Origin: Peteryoungia rhizophila
GTDB taxonomy: Bacteria > Pseudomonadota > Alphaproteobacteria > Rhizobiales > Rhizobiaceae
Assembly (NCBI RefSeq): GCF_004912145.1
Contig: NZ_STGT01000001.1
Coordinates: 620,001-684,000 of the forward strand
Reading direction: 5' to 3'
DNA length: 64,000 nt
In this document: positions 27,564 to 37,715 of the stretch, piece by piece
How the letters are laid out: every line of letters starts with the position of its first letter
How positions within the stretch are numbered: position 1 is the stretch's first letter
Program-made: the position numbers and the translations under genes
Notes under the pieces: generated by a model
The model's database searches: none
Told to the model about the DNA's origin: nothing
The model's input: only the letters and a program-made list of their open reading frames with translations

Positions 27564-28601
27564 ATGATGGACTTTGACGATTTTGGCGGCCCTTTATCCG
27601 GAAAACCGCTTTCGCAGGCCGATAAGGCAGCCGCCGTGCTGCTGGCCATGGGAAAGGGTGTCGCCGGAAAGCTGCTCAAATACTTCACGCAGGCCGAGCT
27701 GCAGACGATCATCGCGTCTGCGCAGACGCTTCGCACCATCCCGCCGGACGAACTGACGGAACTGGTCAACGAGTTCGAAGACCTCTTTACCGAGGGCGCC
27801 GGCCTGATGGACAATGCGAAGGCCATCGAGAGCATTCTCGAGGAAGGCCTGACGCCGGAAGAAGTCGACGGTCTTCTCGGCCGTCGTACGGCGTTCCAGG
27901 CCTATGAAGCCTCCATCTGGGATCGCCTGCAGGATGCCGATCCGGACTTCATCGCGCGGTTCCTGATGCGCGAACATCCGCAGACGGTTGCTTATATTCT
28001 CTCCATGCTCCCATCCTCCTTCGGTGCCAAGGTGCTCCTCAAGCTGCCGGAGAGCCGGCGTGCTGATATCATGAACCGCACGGTCAACCTGAAGAACGTC
28101 AGCCCGAAGGCTGCCCAGATCATCGAGAATCGGGTTCACGACCTGATCGCGGAGATCGAGGCCGAGAAGAATTCGACCGGCTCTGCCAAGGTCGCGGAAC
28201 TGATGAACGAGCTGGAAAAGACAGAGGTGGATACCTTGCTCACCTCGCTGGAATCGATCAGCAAGGAATCGGTCAACAAGGTTCGTCCGAAGATCTTCCT
28301 CTTCGAAGACCTGCTCGTCATGCCGCAGCGCAGCCGCGTGCTGTTGCTCAACGACATCTCCGGCGAAATCCTCACCATGGCGCTGCGGGGCGCCAGTGTG
28401 GAAATCAAGGAATGCGTGCTGGCCTCGATCAGCCCGCGTTCGCGCCGCATGATCGAATCGGACCTGCAAGCAGGCACTGCCGGCATCAATCCGCGCGAGA
28501 TCGCCATCGCCCGTCGCGCTGTCGCACAGGAAGCAATTCGCCTTTCCAATGCCGGTCAGATCCAGCTCAAGGAGACGGAAGGCGATACGCAGGCCGCTTG
28601 A
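27564..28601 (+). CDS. fliG: FliG, flagellar motor switch protein
   Basis: A 345-residue C-ring protein. The middle domain has an EHPQT-type motif (MREHPQTVAYILSMLPSSFGAKVLLKLPE) and the C-terminal torque domain is present (LLTSLESIS..., IFLFEDLLVMPQRSRVLLLNDISGEILTMALRGASVEIKECVLASISPRSRRMIESDL). It joins the MS ring to FliM and contacts MotA. It is last in its transcript, followed by a strong terminator. Confidence 0.96.
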   Translation: MMDFDDFGGPLSGKPLSQADKAAAVLLAMGKGVAGKLLKYFTQAELQTIIASAQTLRTIPPDELTELVNEFEDLFTEGAGLMDNAKAIESILEEGLTPEEVDGLLGRRTAFQAYEASIWDRLQDADPDFIARFLMREHPQTVAYILSMLPSSFGAKVLLKLPESRRADIMNRTVNLKNVSPKAAQIIENRVHDLIAEIEAEKNSTGSAKVAELMNELEKTEVDTLLTSLESISKESVNKVRPKIFLFEDLLVMPQRSRVLLLNDISGEILTMALRGASVEIKECVLASISPRSRRMIESDLQAGTAGINPREIAIARRAVAQEAIRLSNAGQIQLKETEGDTQAA

Positions 28602-28636
28602 GCCGTCGCCTCTGTTGAAAACAGGCTTGTTTACGT

Positions 28637-28670
28637 CACCCGCCGATTGAAGAGCAATCGGCGGGTGTTT
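28637..28670 (+). terminator. Rho-independent terminator of the motA-fliM-fliN-fliG operon
   Basis: CACCCGCCGATTG (28637-28649) and its exact complement (28655-28667) form a 13-bp stem with a 5-nt loop and TTT after it, 36 bp beyond the fliG stop. It implies that flhB has its own promoter in the remaining about 110 bp. Confidence 0.9.
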
Positions 28671-28782
28671 ACGTTCGGCCGGCCGGTATGTATTCGGCGA
28701 GCCGCCGGCACGAGGTCCGGCCGGTACGATCAGCCAGGGCATCGATCCCGCCTGGTGCAAGCCTTCGAGGAGGGCAGCTGTC

Positions 28783-29865
28783 ATGGCCGAGGATGACGAC
28801 AAGGACAGCAAGACCGAAGACCCGACTGAGAAAAAGATTCGGGACGCCATGGAAAAAGGAAACGTGCCGAGCTCGCGCGAGGCGCCGATCTTTGCGACCG
28901 CGCTCGGTTTCTACCTTTATGGCGTCTTCTTCTTGCCAGGCGCCATCACGCGGCTCGGGCAGTCGCTGAAGGACATCTTCGAGCGGCCCGATCAATGGTA
29001 TCTCGACAGCGCCGTCGACGTCGTATCGCTCTTCACCCACCTCGGCTGGGAAATCGCAGCATTTCTGGCGCCGATGCTGATCATGCTCATCCTCTTCGGC
29101 GTCACGGCCAATGTCGCGCAGAACATGCCCTATTTCGTCCTCGAACGAATCAGGCCGCAGCTCAACCGAATCTCCATCGTCAAAGGATGGAATCGGATCT
29201 TCAGCAGTCAGGGAATGGTCGAGTTCGCCAAATCGATCTTCAAGATCGTCGTGCTCTCCATCATCATGGTCTTTGCCCTGCGCAGCGACTATTTCGGCGT
29301 GATCGACACGATGTTCTCCGACCCGCAGGTCATTTTCGTCAAGTTCTCCGAGATCCTGAACAAGATGATGATCATCGTGGTCATGGCGACCGCTTTCCTC
29401 GCGACTGTCGACATCTTCTGGACGCGCTACCACTGGTACGAGCAGCTGCGCATGACCAAGCAAGAGGTGAAGGAGGAATACAAGCAGGCCCAGGGTGACC
29501 CTATCGTCAAGGCTCGCCAGCGTTCGATTGCGCGGGATCGCGCTCGAAAGCGCATGATGGCAAGCGTTCCCCGCGCGACGCTCGTGATCACCAACCCCAC
29601 CCATTTCGCCGTGGCGCTGCGTTATGTTCGCGAGGAGGGCGACGCTCCGGTGGTCGTCGCCAAGGGCCAAGACCTGGTCGCACTCAAGATTCGCGAACTC
29701 GCTCGCGAAAACAACATTCCCATTTTTGAGGATCCGCCGCTTGCCCGCTCCATGTTTGCGCAAGTCTCGGTGGATAGCGTCATTCCGTCAGTATTTTACA
29801 AGGCAGTCGCAGAGCTCGTTCACCGGGTCTATGCGTCCAAAGCCCCACAGAGACGGATACGTTAG
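28783..29865 (+). CDS. flhB: FlhB, flagellar export switch protein
   Basis: A 360-residue inner-membrane protein. The N-terminus [33 protein letters not shown] is diagnostic; four membrane helices follow, then the cytoplasmic tail with the self-cleaving NPTH motif ([14 protein letters not shown]). FlhB changes substrate class from rod/hook to filament together with FliK. The initiating ATG follows a GAGGGCAGC ribosome site. It is separated from fliG by a terminator. Confidence 0.96.
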   Translation: MAEDDDKDSKTEDPTEKKIRDAMEKGNVPSSREAPIFATALGFYLYGVFFLPGAITRLGQSLKDIFERPDQWYLDSAVDVVSLFTHLGWEIAAFLAPMLIMLILFGVTANVAQNMPYFVLERIRPQLNRISIVKGWNRIFSSQGMVEFAKSIFKIVVLSIIMVFALRSDYFGVIDTMFSDPQVIFVKFSEILNKMMIIVVMATAFLATVDIFWTRYHWYEQLRMTKQEVKEEYKQAQGDPIVKARQRSIARDRARKRMMASVPRATLVITNPTHFAVALRYVREEGDAPVVVAKGQDLVALKIRELARENNIPIFEDPPLARSMFAQVSVDSVIPSVFYKAVAELVHRVYASKAPQRRIR

Positions 29866-29870
29866 GCCCG

Positions 29871-30311
29871 ATGAAGAAGTGCTCCTATACCGATCAGCGT
29901 GAACGCATCGTGGCAGAGGCAATCAGCCCCGTCGCAAGCGAATTGCGCCTTCTCGACGCTGCCGACCTCATTTCACTTTTGCGTTTCGAACTTTACGGCA
30001 ATCTCTCGGACCTCGTTTCGTCCGCAGCCGAACTGTATTTCCATCCCGGTACCGTGGTCTTCGGCGCAGGCGGAGATTACCGTCTCGAATGGGGCGGACC
30101 GCCGGAAATCGTGCTGGATGTCGAGATCAAGCCACGCGGCATCACGATCTACTCGCAGCTCACGCTGACGAACGAGCAGGCCGGGCTCGACATCAAACAT
30201 ATCGCGTTCCACGAAACGTCCGGCGATCCGGATGCCAATACGCGTATGCTCGAAGAGCGCCTTCAGGAGGCGCGCTTCGTCAAGGGACAGACGTCCCCTC
30301 TCTACGGATGA
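29871..30311 (+). CDS. Conserved-looking hypothetical protein after flhB (orf146)
   Basis: A 146-residue protein starting 6 bp after the flhB stop, so almost certainly co-translated. I recognise no domain. It has no signal peptide or membrane helix; a helical N-terminus (ISPVASELRLLDAADLISLLRFELYGNLSDLVSSAAELYF) leads to beta-rich segments (YRLEWGGPPEIVLDVEIKPRGITIYSQLTL). A soluble cytoplasmic role linked to export is possible from context only. It converges with visR, leaving 9 bp between stops. Confidence 0.75.
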   Translation: MKKCSYTDQRERIVAEAISPVASELRLLDAADLISLLRFELYGNLSDLVSSAAELYFHPGTVVFGAGGDYRLEWGGPPEIVLDVEIKPRGITIYSQLTLTNEQAGLDIKHIAFHETSGDPDANTRMLEERLQEARFVKGQTSPLYG

Positions 30312-30320
30312 GAGGCTTGA

Positions 30321-31070
30321 TCAGGTGATGTAGCCGAGGCGGATCGCCTTGGCGATCGCCTGGATGCGATTGACAGAATCGAGCTTGATCGTGGCCGAAC
30401 CGAGATAGGCGTTGACGGTGTGCACCGACAAGCCGAGGCGCTCGGCGATTTCTTCACTGATCCGGCCATCGCCTGCTAGCTGAAGGCAGGCAATCTCACG
30501 TTCGCTCAAGGTCTCCGAAGGCGTTGCACGGCGTTCGTCGAGCGACAGGATGTCGGTCATGACCTTGTAGCAACGACTGTGGACCGCGAGGATGACCTCT
30601 CCGGGCAGGTCCGCGCCGCCGATCGTCGGAAACACGACATAACCGTTCCCGACGGCTCCGAGGCGCACGGGGAATGCAATGCCCGAATGCGACAGAAGGC
30701 GCTCCGGCAACTGTACCGCAAACGGGGTGAAATCCGAGGCGTCGAGGAAACTCGTCTTCTCTTCCGCGCTCCACAGCACCGGCAGCGTCGAGGTCTCGAT
30801 ATGGGCGAGCAGGGCGTCCCCATAGGCCGCAACGAACGCATCTCGCCCGCTGCTGAGGCCACTGCTCCAGTTCTCGAATTCGGGATCCAGGCGACGCTTG
30901 TGCGGCAGGCTGGCGCCGGTGACCCGGAAAGCGGCAAAGCCGCGTGCATTGAGCGATCGTTGCAGGGAGACGAGTTTCGGAAATATGTCCGAGCGGGACG
31001 TCACGGGGCGCTGGCCTGACCAAGTCGCATCTTCGAGGATGGATCCGCCTGGTCTGGTAGTGGTGGCCAT
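30321..31070 (-). CDS. visR: VisR, LuxR-type master regulator of motility
   Basis: A 249-residue transcription factor with an N-terminal ligand-binding-like domain and a C-terminal LuxR helix-turn-helix (about 185-249; LSEREIACLQLAGDGRISEEIAERLGLSVHTVNAYLGSATIKL). In Sinorhizobium, VisN and VisR act as a heterodimer at the top of the flagellar and chemotaxis hierarchy. It is second in the visN-visR operon, 10 bp after visN. Confidence 0.9.
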   Translation of the reverse strand: MATTTRPGGSILEDATWSGQRPVTSRSDIFPKLVSLQRSLNARGFAAFRVTGASLPHKRRLDPEFENWSSGLSSGRDAFVAAYGDALLAHIETSTLPVLWSAEEKTSFLDASDFTPFAVQLPERLLSHSGIAFPVRLGAVGNGYVVFPTIGGADLPGEVILAVHSRCYKVMTDILSLDERRATPSETLSEREIACLQLAGDGRISEEIAERLGLSVHTVNAYLGSATIKLDSVNRIQAIAKAIRLGYIT

Positions 31071-31080
31071 TCCTGCTCCT

Positions 31081-31830
31081 TCAGACGAGATTGTTGCGAA
31101 CGGCGTAAGCGATCGCTTCAGAACGCGTTTTCGTGGCGGTCTTGCGCATCACGCTCGTGATGTAATTGTTGATGGTATTGCGCGAAATGCCGAGAATTGT
31201 GGCGATCTCGTCGCTCGTCTTGCCCTCGGCGATCCAGAACAGGCATTCCAGCTCGCGATCGGTCAGATCGAAGTCGCGGTCGCTCTTGTGGCCCTTGTTC
31301 ACGGAAAGGCTGAGAGCGTAGCCCGAGAGCAGACCGACTTCGCGCAGGCGCTCCGGTGAAAGCACGTAATCCTGGGGGAAGAGCAGCATCAGGGCCAGTC
31401 GTGTGCGCCCGACATTTATGGTGACCGTGCAGTATTGTCGGCTGGTCCCGAGCGGCACATGGGCGTCATCAGGCAGGATGGCATACTTCGGCTGAAGCAC
31501 CGAAAGGCACTTCTCAAGTTCCGTGGATTGGGAATAGCTGGTCGCCAATTCACTTTCCAGGCGCCGGACGAGATCGAATGGCCAGTCGGCGGCCACCACG
31601 AAATCCAGCCCCTCCTCCTGAACAAGGTCGTAGCGCGCCAGGAGGTGATGGGAAGCCCCGACATAGTCACAGAGAACCCGGAGACATTGCCCCATATTGC
31701 CCGAAAGCGCAGGCGTGGCCAGCTTCCGGATCAATGCGTCCTTCGACGAAGAGCCTTTCTGCAGAGGTTCCTCGAAGCCGGTCGCGCGCGTCCGTCCCTC
31801 TTGGCTCTCTGTTGTCAGCTCGGCATCCAT
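31081..31830 (-). CDS. visN: VisN, LuxR-type master regulator of motility
   Basis: A 249-residue LuxR-family regulator. The C-terminal helix-turn-helix reads LTDRELECLFWIAEGKTSDEIATILGISRNTINNYITSV. The N-terminal part may sense an unknown ligand (MGQCLRVLCDYVGASHHLLARYDLVQEEGLDFVVAADWPFD). It precedes visR in the same direction, as in other rhizobia. The 267-bp upstream gap also holds the fliF terminator. Confidence 0.9.
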   Translation of the reverse strand: MDAELTTESQEGRTRATGFEEPLQKGSSSKDALIRKLATPALSGNMGQCLRVLCDYVGASHHLLARYDLVQEEGLDFVVAADWPFDLVRRLESELATSYSQSTELEKCLSVLQPKYAILPDDAHVPLGTSRQYCTVTINVGRTRLALMLLFPQDYVLSPERLREVGLLSGYALSLSVNKGHKSDRDFDLTDRELECLFWIAEGKTSDEIATILGISRNTINNYITSVMRKTATKTRSEAIAYAVRNNLV

Positions 31831-32049
31831 TCAACGTGCCCCTTTGAAGTGACGGCCTTGCATTCTCGCAGTCTACGCCTCGCCATACGGCAGGCGACTC
31901 AGTGACCCCGCAACTCCGATCACCGAATCATGTTCAGTCTAAAATATAAAGTGGCAAAGGTCACAGGCGTTTGCGGTATTCCGAGGCTACCGGAAGCATG
32001 CCTCTCCAAGCCCGATGATGCAATCCCGGATGCTGATGGGATTACAATG

Positions 32050-32074
32050 CAAAACCGCGCCCGGAGGGCGCGGT
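32050..32074 (-). terminator. Rho-independent terminator of fliF
   Basis: ACCGCGCCC (32054-32062) and its complement (32066-32074) form a perfect 9-bp stem with a 3-nt loop and TTTT on the minus strand, about 25 bp past the fliF stop. Confidence 0.88.
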
Positions 32075-32097
32075 CGGTACTGTCTTCTTCTTGACAA

Positions 32098-33792
32098 TCA
32101 GGCGGCGTTGTCCACAGCCCATTTGCGAAGGATCTTGGCGGCGCGCTCTTCCGAGATTTCCACCATACGCGACAGGCGCCGCTCGGGACCTTCCTTGACC
32201 CGGCGGTTGAAGCCGCCGTTCGGATCGTCGTCCATGGTGAGCAGGTCATCGGTGGAGTCGAAACCGAAGTCGGAACCGAAACCGTCCATGAGACCGCCGC
32301 CTGCAGCCCCACCGATCGCCGGTGAGAAATCCGGGAGTTCGAGACCGGCCGCCTGTTCGCCGATGCCACCGGCGAGTGCCGTTTCTGCGGAACCACCACC
32401 AGCGGTGCGGATCATCGGGCGGATACCCATCCAGACGATCAGGAAGGCGACAGCGACGAAGGCGAGCGAGTTGATAATGCCACCGAGGTTGCGGCTCAGG
32501 ATTTCCATGAAGCCCGGACCCGTCACCGATTCCTCCAGCAACTGGTTTTCCAGGAAGTCCATCGCGGTCAGCGTCACGACGTCGCCACGTTCGCCATCGA
32601 GACCGGCCGCCGAGCTGACGATCTTCTGCATCTCGGCGAGATAGGCATCGATCTTGGCCTGATCAACGGGCTCGCCGACCATCTTGGCGATGCGTCCGCG
32701 GTTGACGACGACCGCGACCGAGAGCTTTTCGACCGTATAGCTGTTCTTGACCGTCGCGACCGTCCGGCTGTTGATCTCGTAGTTGGTCTGCTCTTCCTTC
32801 TTGTCCTGCTCGTCGGAGGACTGAGGACCGCTACCGCCGGCTTCGGGTGCTGCCTGGGGAATGTTCTGCTCGACGGTAGCCGCCGTATCGGACTGACGTT
32901 GCAGAGACTTCTGCTGTTCCTTGGTCACACGGACAGAGCGTTCGACGCGGGACTCGGGATCGTAGATGGTTTCCTGGATCTGCTGGCTGTCGGTGTTGAT
33001 CTGTGCGGTGACGCTGGAGCGGAAGTTGTCCATGCCGAGAAACGGCGCGAGCGCCTTGTCGATGTTGGTCTCGATCTCGCGCTGGACCGATTGGACCACA
33101 CCGAGCGAACGGGAGGCTTCGCCACCCGTCTCGTCACCGGCAGCAAGAAGCTGTCCGGTCGAATCGAGAATCGTCACATCCTCGACATCGAGGCCAGGCA
33201 CGGACGAGGCGACCAACTGCCGAATGGATGCGGCGGCCTTGCGGCCCGCATCCGAGGAAGCACGGATCATGACGGAGGCCGTGGGATTCTGTTCCCCCCG
33301 TCGGAAATTGCCAATGTCCGGCATAACGATGTGAACGCGGGCTGCTGCGACGCCAGAGATCTGCTGGATGGTGCGTGCGATTTCACCCTCCAGAGCACGA
33401 ACCCGGGTCACTTCCTGCATGAATGAGGTGAGGCCGAGCGAGCCGACATTGTCGAAGAGCTCGTAACCGGCATTGGCGCTGTTGGGCAGACCGCGCTCTG
33501 CGAGCAGAAGGCGAGCTTTGCTGGTCATGCCCGCGCGCACCATGATGCTCTGGCCATCGGCGCCGGTCTCGAAATCGATGCCGGATTCAGCCAGTGCGAC
33601 GCTGATCTGGTTCAGATCGATCGGTTCCAGGCCGACATAAAGGGTCTCGTAGGACGGTTTGTTGACGTAGAGGGCGCCGGCAATGATGATCGCGAAGGAA
33701 ACAACGGCAACGCCGGCCATCGCCAAGATCTTCGCTTGACCCATCGCCGCGAAATTTTTTGGTATCTGAAGTAATTGATTTAACAGATTCAT
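32098..33792 (-). CDS. fliF: FliF, flagellar MS-ring protein
   Basis: A 564-residue protein from the ATG at 33792 (MNLLNQLLQIPKNFAAMGQ); an in-frame ATG at 33807 is possible but unlike the family. Two membrane helices (about residues 20-45 and 440-460) flank a large periplasmic region with typical FliF segments (YETLYVGLEPIDLNQISVALAESGIDFE, ALEGEIARTIQQISGVAAARVHIVMPD). The C-terminal cytoplasmic part for FliG binding includes VEISEERAAKILRKWAVDNAA. Own terminator; 160 bp separates it from cheT. Confidence 0.95.
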   Translation of the reverse strand: MNLLNQLLQIPKNFAAMGQAKILAMAGVAVVSFAIIIAGALYVNKPSYETLYVGLEPIDLNQISVALAESGIDFETGADGQSIMVRAGMTSKARLLLAERGLPNSANAGYELFDNVGSLGLTSFMQEVTRVRALEGEIARTIQQISGVAAARVHIVMPDIGNFRRGEQNPTASVMIRASSDAGRKAAASIRQLVASSVPGLDVEDVTILDSTGQLLAAGDETGGEASRSLGVVQSVQREIETNIDKALAPFLGMDNFRSSVTAQINTDSQQIQETIYDPESRVERSVRVTKEQQKSLQRQSDTAATVEQNIPQAAPEAGGSGPQSSDEQDKKEEQTNYEINSRTVATVKNSYTVEKLSVAVVVNRGRIAKMVGEPVDQAKIDAYLAEMQKIVSSAAGLDGERGDVVTLTAMDFLENQLLEESVTGPGFMEILSRNLGGIINSLAFVAVAFLIVWMGIRPMIRTAGGGSAETALAGGIGEQAAGLELPDFSPAIGGAAGGGLMDGFGSDFGFDSTDDLLTMDDDPNGGFNRRVKEGPERRLSRMVEISEERAAKILRKWAVDNAA

Positions 33793-33952
33793 TCTGTCTC
33801 GCACCATCTACAAGAAGGTTCTGGGCGCTTTAGCCCTTGGCGAGACAATAGAAACCGAAACTTGTGCGAGCGTTTCGCGGGGCGGGAAGCCGAATTCATT
33901 TCGGCCGTTCGCAAACGGAAATCTGCGGCCCTGTCGTCCTCTTAGGGGACGA

Positions 33953-34342
33953 TTAGAAGAAGTCGAAGTCTCCACCCGCCTGGACGAGCGGTTGGGAATG
34001 GCCGTGGCGCAGTCCGGCGCCGAGCGCCTTCTGCATGTCGGCGAGCTTGACCAGGCTCAGTGCCGTCGTCATGTCGATCATCCAGTCCGACGGGATCGTC
34101 CCGGTGATGGTATCGACGAATTCCGCGAGCCCGCGCGCCTTCTGCACCGCGAGATCGATCCCCTGCAAAACCTTCAGGCTGTCCGGATGCTGCAAGATGG
34201 TGGGCCCGCCAAGTTCGAGGAGGTGCGGTTCTACACGCTCGATCAGATAAGCCACGTCGTGCAGCTCGCTGACGATACGCATGAGGATTTCCGGAAGCTC
34301 TTCCCGGGTATCCTGATGTCCCGCCAAGTGTTCGTTTTGCAT
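33953..34342 (-). CDS. cheT: CheT, chemotaxis protein at the end of the che operon
   Basis: A 129-residue protein from the ATG at 34342 (MQNEHLAGHQDTREELPEI); the longer frame upstream overlaps cheD and looks spurious. The protein is all-helical. It contains DLAVQ (Asp63 to Gln67), a DxxxQ motif like that of the CheZ phosphatase, consistent with the role I recall for Sinorhizobium CheT in CheY dephosphorylation and adaptation. It lies 13 bp after cheD. The short size sets it apart from true CheZ. Confidence 0.82.
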   Translation of the reverse strand: MQNEHLAGHQDTREELPEILMRIVSELHDVAYLIERVEPHLLELGGPTILQHPDSLKVLQGIDLAVQKARGLAEFVDTITGTIPSDWMIDMTTALSLVKLADMQKALGAGLRHGHSQPLVQAGGDFDFF

Positions 34343-34355
34343 CCGATGTCCAGTA

Positions 34356-34910
34356 CTAGAAGAACTCGATTGAAGTTTCCACCGGCCTCGAAACAGGAAC
34401 CGGACGCTGCTCCAGCGCGACCGTCTTCTGTGTTTCTGCGCCTGTGAGCGGATACTGTCTTGCCCGACCGCTGACCGGCCAGAATTCCAGTTTGCGGCCG
34501 TGATCTCCGCCCGTGGAGGATCCGACCACCTTGATGCCTTCGTCGCGCAGGAACTGCTGGGCGAAGGCCGCATTCTGTTCGCCGACATTCGAGAACGTCG
34601 CGATCGTCTTGGCGCCACCGAAGACCTTGGCCTCGAGCCGGTCCCTACGGGCGCCCTGTTTCAGCAGACCGTTGATCAGGAGCTCCATCAGGTGAACCCC
34701 ATAGCGGGTGGCATCGCCGCCCCCTGCCCCCGGCACAGCCGATCCCGGCAGGAGAAAGTGGTTCATGCCACCTACTCCTGCGATCGGATCCCGAATACAG
34801 GCAGCAACACACGAACCGAGGATGGTCGACAGAACCACATTCGGGTCCTTGCTGACTTTCCACTCCCCTTGGATGATATGGACGCGCTTTGCTGCACCGT
34901 CTTCAGTCAT
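34356..34910 (-). CDS. cheD: CheD, chemoreceptor glutamine deamidase
   Basis: A 184-residue enzyme. The catalytic Cys34 ([12 protein letters not shown]) and His51 ([10 protein letters not shown]) are in place. CheD converts receptor Gln to Glu and thereby tunes adaptation. It overlaps cheY2 by 4 bp and precedes cheT by 13 bp. Length is normal. Confidence 0.95.
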   Translation of the reverse strand: MTEDGAAKRVHIIQGEWKVSKDPNVVLSTILGSCVAACIRDPIAGVGGMNHFLLPGSAVPGAGGGDATRYGVHLMELLINGLLKQGARRDRLEAKVFGGAKTIATFSNVGEQNAAFAQQFLRDEGIKVVGSSTGGDHGRKLEFWPVSGRARQYPLTGAETQKTVALEQRPVPVSRPVETSIEFF

Positions 34911-35296
34911 TTTAGGGCTCCGAATACGGCCTCGATGGCCGCCTTCATTTTTTCGATGGTGAAGGGCTTCGCCAGGACGTTGTTGGCGCCCAGCTGTGCA
35001 GCCTTCTGAACCAGCGCGCGGTCGCCCTGCGCGGTCAGAATGATGAAGGCAGCCTTCTTCGTGGTCGGATTGGTGCGCACGGCCTGCAAGAGACCCAACC
35101 CGTCCATCTTCGGCATGTTGAAGTCCGAGATGACCAGGTGATGGGGCTGCTGCTCCATGATCTTCATGCCCTGCTCGCCGTCACCGGCAGCAGTGATCTG
35201 TTTGAAGCCGAGCTGCGTCAGCGCGTCGCTGAGAAGCAGGCGACTTGTGACCTGATCGTCGACGATCAGAACTTTGATTTTTTCAGCTAGGGACAT
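34907..35296 (-). CDS. cheY2: CheY2, chemotaxis response regulator
   Basis: A 129-residue single receiver domain with acidic pocket VLIVDDQ, phosphoacceptor in [17 protein letters not shown] and conserved Lys in NVLAKPF. In Sinorhizobium, CheY2 is the output that slows the motor while CheY1 acts as a phosphate sink. By order (after cheB) this is CheY2. It shares one base with cheB and overlaps cheD by 4 bp. Confidence 0.92.
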   Translation of the reverse strand: MSLAEKIKVLIVDDQVTSRLLLSDALTQLGFKQITAAGDGEQGMKIMEQQPHHLVISDFNMPKMDGLGLLQAVRTNPTTKKAAFIILTAQGDRALVQKAAQLGANNVLAKPFTIEKMKAAIEAVFGALK

Positions 35297-36342
35297 TATT
35301 CGATACCTTCTTTTCGGGCGGCAGTGAGTTTGAGGATTTCTTCCCCAATGGAGGTGAGAGGCAGTTGATGCTCGACAGCGCCCAGTTCATGGGCGACTCG
35401 GGGCATCCCATAGACCACACAGGTCTTTTCGTTCTGACCGATGGTGCGAGCACCGGCGTGTCGCATCTTCAAGAGGCCCGAGGCGCCGTCGCGCCCCATG
35501 CCCGTCAGGATCACTCCGACAGCGTTGCGGCCGGCGAGTTCGGCGACCGAATCGAACAACACGTCGACGGAGGGTCTGTGACCGTTGACCGGCGCACGAT
35601 CGACGAGGCGGCAGCAGGGTGCGGATGCGTTCGACACCTGGAGATGTCGATCGCCACCCGGCGCCAGGTAGATCTTGCCGATCTCGAGCCGCGCACCGTC
35701 TGTGGCCTCCTCCACGACAGGTGCGCAAAGCCGATTGAGACGCTCGGCGAAGCTCTTGGTAAAGGTCGGCGGCATATGCTGCGTGATCACCGTCGGCGGG
35801 CAATTGCGCGGGAATTTCTGCAAGACCGCTATGAGGGCTTCCACACCACCGGTCGATGAACCGATGGCCACGATCTTGCGCCCAACCCGGAAGTCCGCCG
35901 CCGGCGCGACCGGTGAAGGATGGACATGCGGGGTGGGGCTGTGACGGTGCTGCGAACGGGCCGCAGCCTTGACCTTCTCGGCGAGCTCGCCGAAGGGGCG
36001 TGCATCGCCCGGCTGGGGCTTTGCGACACAGTCGAAGGCACCGATTTCCAGGGCGGCAAGCGTTGCTTCGGCGCCGCGATGGGTCATCGTCGAGACCATG
36101 ATCACCGGCATCGGACGCAATTTCATGATCTTCTCGAGGAATTCGAGACCGTTCATGTTCGGCATCTCGATGTCGAGGGTCACGACATCGGGATTGAGTT
36201 GCTTGATAGCGGCGCGAGCTTCCATGGCGTCGCCGGCCTGGCCGATCACGCTGACATCAGGATCCTGACTGAGGACGGCCGTGATCAGGCCCCGCATGGT
36301 GGGGCTGTCGTCGACGACGAGAACGCGTGCAGGTGCCGGCAT
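35296..36342 (-). CDS. cheB: CheB, chemoreceptor methylesterase/deamidase
   Basis: A 348-residue protein from the ATG at 36342; upstream codons lie inside cheR and are not family-like. The N-terminal receiver has Asp57 ([13 protein letters not shown]). A His/Pro linker (about 135-160) leads to the C-terminal methylesterase with [16 protein letters not shown] and [14 protein letters not shown], giving the Ser-His-Asp triad. The TAATG junction couples it to cheR. Confidence 0.95.
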   Translation of the reverse strand: MPAPARVLVVDDSPTMRGLITAVLSQDPDVSVIGQAGDAMEARAAIKQLNPDVVTLDIEMPNMNGLEFLEKIMKLRPMPVIMVSTMTHRGAEATLAALEIGAFDCVAKPQPGDARPFGELAEKVKAAARSQHRHSPTPHVHPSPVAPAADFRVGRKIVAIGSSTGGVEALIAVLQKFPRNCPPTVITQHMPPTFTKSFAERLNRLCAPVVEEATDGARLEIGKIYLAPGGDRHLQVSNASAPCCRLVDRAPVNGHRPSVDVLFDSVAELAGRNAVGVILTGMGRDGASGLLKMRHAGARTIGQNEKTCVVYGMPRVAHELGAVEHQLPLTSIGEEILKLTAARKEGIE

Positions 36343-37244
36343 TATTTGCGCCCTCCGTTCTTGCCCATGTAGCGATAAGTGGTGATGCCGATATTGTCGA
36401 AATCGTTCTTCGAGTCGCCCGAAACACGCTCCGAATGACCGATATATAGATGACCTCCGACCGGCAGCAGATCCGCAAAACGGGTCCAGATCCGCATCTG
36501 GGTCGGCTCGTCGAAGTAGATCACGACGTTGCGGCAGAAGATGACGTCGAACTTGCCCTTGAACGGCCACTGCGCCATCAGGTTGAGTTCGTTGTAGGTG
36601 ATCAGGCGCTTCAGGCGCTCATCGACCTGAAACTTACGGCGCCCGCCGATCTCGACTTCCTTGAACCACTGCTTGCGAATGGCCGGGGAGACGGTTTCGA
36701 GAGCCTGTTCGTCATAGGCTCCCTGACGAGCGATCGCCAGGATCTTCGGGTCGATGTCCGTCGCCAGGATCTTAAAATCGTAGTCGAGGACATTCGGGAA
36801 AGCCTGAAAGACCGTCAACGCGATCGAATAGGGCTCCTGACCGTCGGAACTCGCCGCCGACCAGATGCGGACACGACCGCCGGACTTCGCCCGCTGGACG
36901 AGTCCAGGCAGGACCTCGTCGCGCAGGTGCTCGAAATGGTGGTTCTCACGGAAGAAGCGGGTGAAGTTGGTCGTCAGGTGCGAGAGCATTTCGCGACGCT
37001 CGCCGGCCCCTTCCTGCGACGCCACCAGTTGACAATATGCGCGGAAGCCGGAGAGGCCGAGATTGCGGATGTGCTTGGAGAGGCGCGAGTAAACGAGCGA
37101 CGCCTTGCTGTCGTTCAGCGCGATGCCCGCATCCGAATAGATCATGGCAGCAATCTCATTCAGATCCCGCCGGGTCAGCGGGTATTCTCCGCTGGCCAGG
37201 ACTTCGTCGTCCGATTGACGGGATGTGCTCATTGCGAATGTCAT
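36342..37244 (-). CDS. cheR: CheR, chemoreceptor methyltransferase
   Basis: A 300-residue SAM-dependent methyltransferase from the ATG at 37244, which overlaps the cheW stop as ATGA; an internal ATG at 37232 lacks a ribosome site. The SAM-binding segment [21 protein letters not shown] and [18 protein letters not shown] are typical. It methylates receptor glutamates opposite to CheB. Confidence 0.95.
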   Translation of the reverse strand: MTFAMSTSRQSDDEVLASGEYPLTRRDLNEIAAMIYSDAGIALNDSKASLVYSRLSKHIRNLGLSGFRAYCQLVASQEGAGERREMLSHLTTNFTRFFRENHHFEHLRDEVLPGLVQRAKSGGRVRIWSAASSDGQEPYSIALTVFQAFPNVLDYDFKILATDIDPKILAIARQGAYDEQALETVSPAIRKQWFKEVEIGGRRKFQVDERLKRLITYNELNLMAQWPFKGKFDVIFCRNVVIYFDEPTQMRIWTRFADLLPVGGHLYIGHSERVSGDSKNDFDNIGITTYRYMGKNGGRK

Positions 37245-37711
37245 GCAGCCTCGCTTTCGGCGGCTTCGTTGAAGAGTGCGGCAAGCTCGATCAGGCAGAT
37301 CATCCGCTTGTCGATGGCGAGAATGCCACGGGCATATTGTCGTTCGAGTTCGGAGGAGACCTCCGGTGTCGGCTGTATGGTGTCGTCGTCCACTGTGAGA
37401 ATGTCCGATACGGCATCCACCAACAGGCCGACGACCCGAGACTTGACCTGAGCCACGATGATGACGTGACGAGCGGTCGGTTCGGAGGGCTTCATGCCCA
37501 GGCGCAGGGACAAGTCCATGATCGGCAGGACGGCACCACGCAGGTTGATGACGCCCAAAACATAGTGCGGCGAATGCGGCAGTGAGGTTGCCGGGGTCCA
37601 TCCCCGGATCTCCCGCACCGACATGATGTTCACGCAGAACTCCTGATCGCCGATACGGAAGGCGATGAGCTCACGGCTACCCTGCATCAAGTTTTTGACC
37701 GCATACGACAT
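37241..37711 (-). CDS. cheW: CheW, chemotaxis coupling protein
   Basis: A 156-residue adaptor linking receptors to CheA. SH3-like CheW fold segments are visible ([67 protein letters not shown]). It lies 4 bp after cheA and overlaps cheR by 4 bp. Confidence 0.96.
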   Translation of the reverse strand: MSYAVKNLMQGSRELIAFRIGDQEFCVNIMSVREIRGWTPATSLPHSPHYVLGVINLRGAVLPIMDLSLRLGMKPSEPTARHVIIVAQVKSRVVGLLVDAVSDILTVDDDTIQPTPEVSSELERQYARGILAIDKRMICLIELAALFNEAAESEAA

Positions 37712-37715
37712 GCTA

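Noticed and set aside
27594-28850. A 418-codon minus-strand frame opposite fliG
   Set aside because: It crosses the strong fliG terminator and is antisense to FliG. Considered a shadow.
33934-33952. TCGTCC/GGACGA hairpin after cheT as terminator
   Set aside because: Only 6 bp and without a T-run, so too weak to list as a feature.
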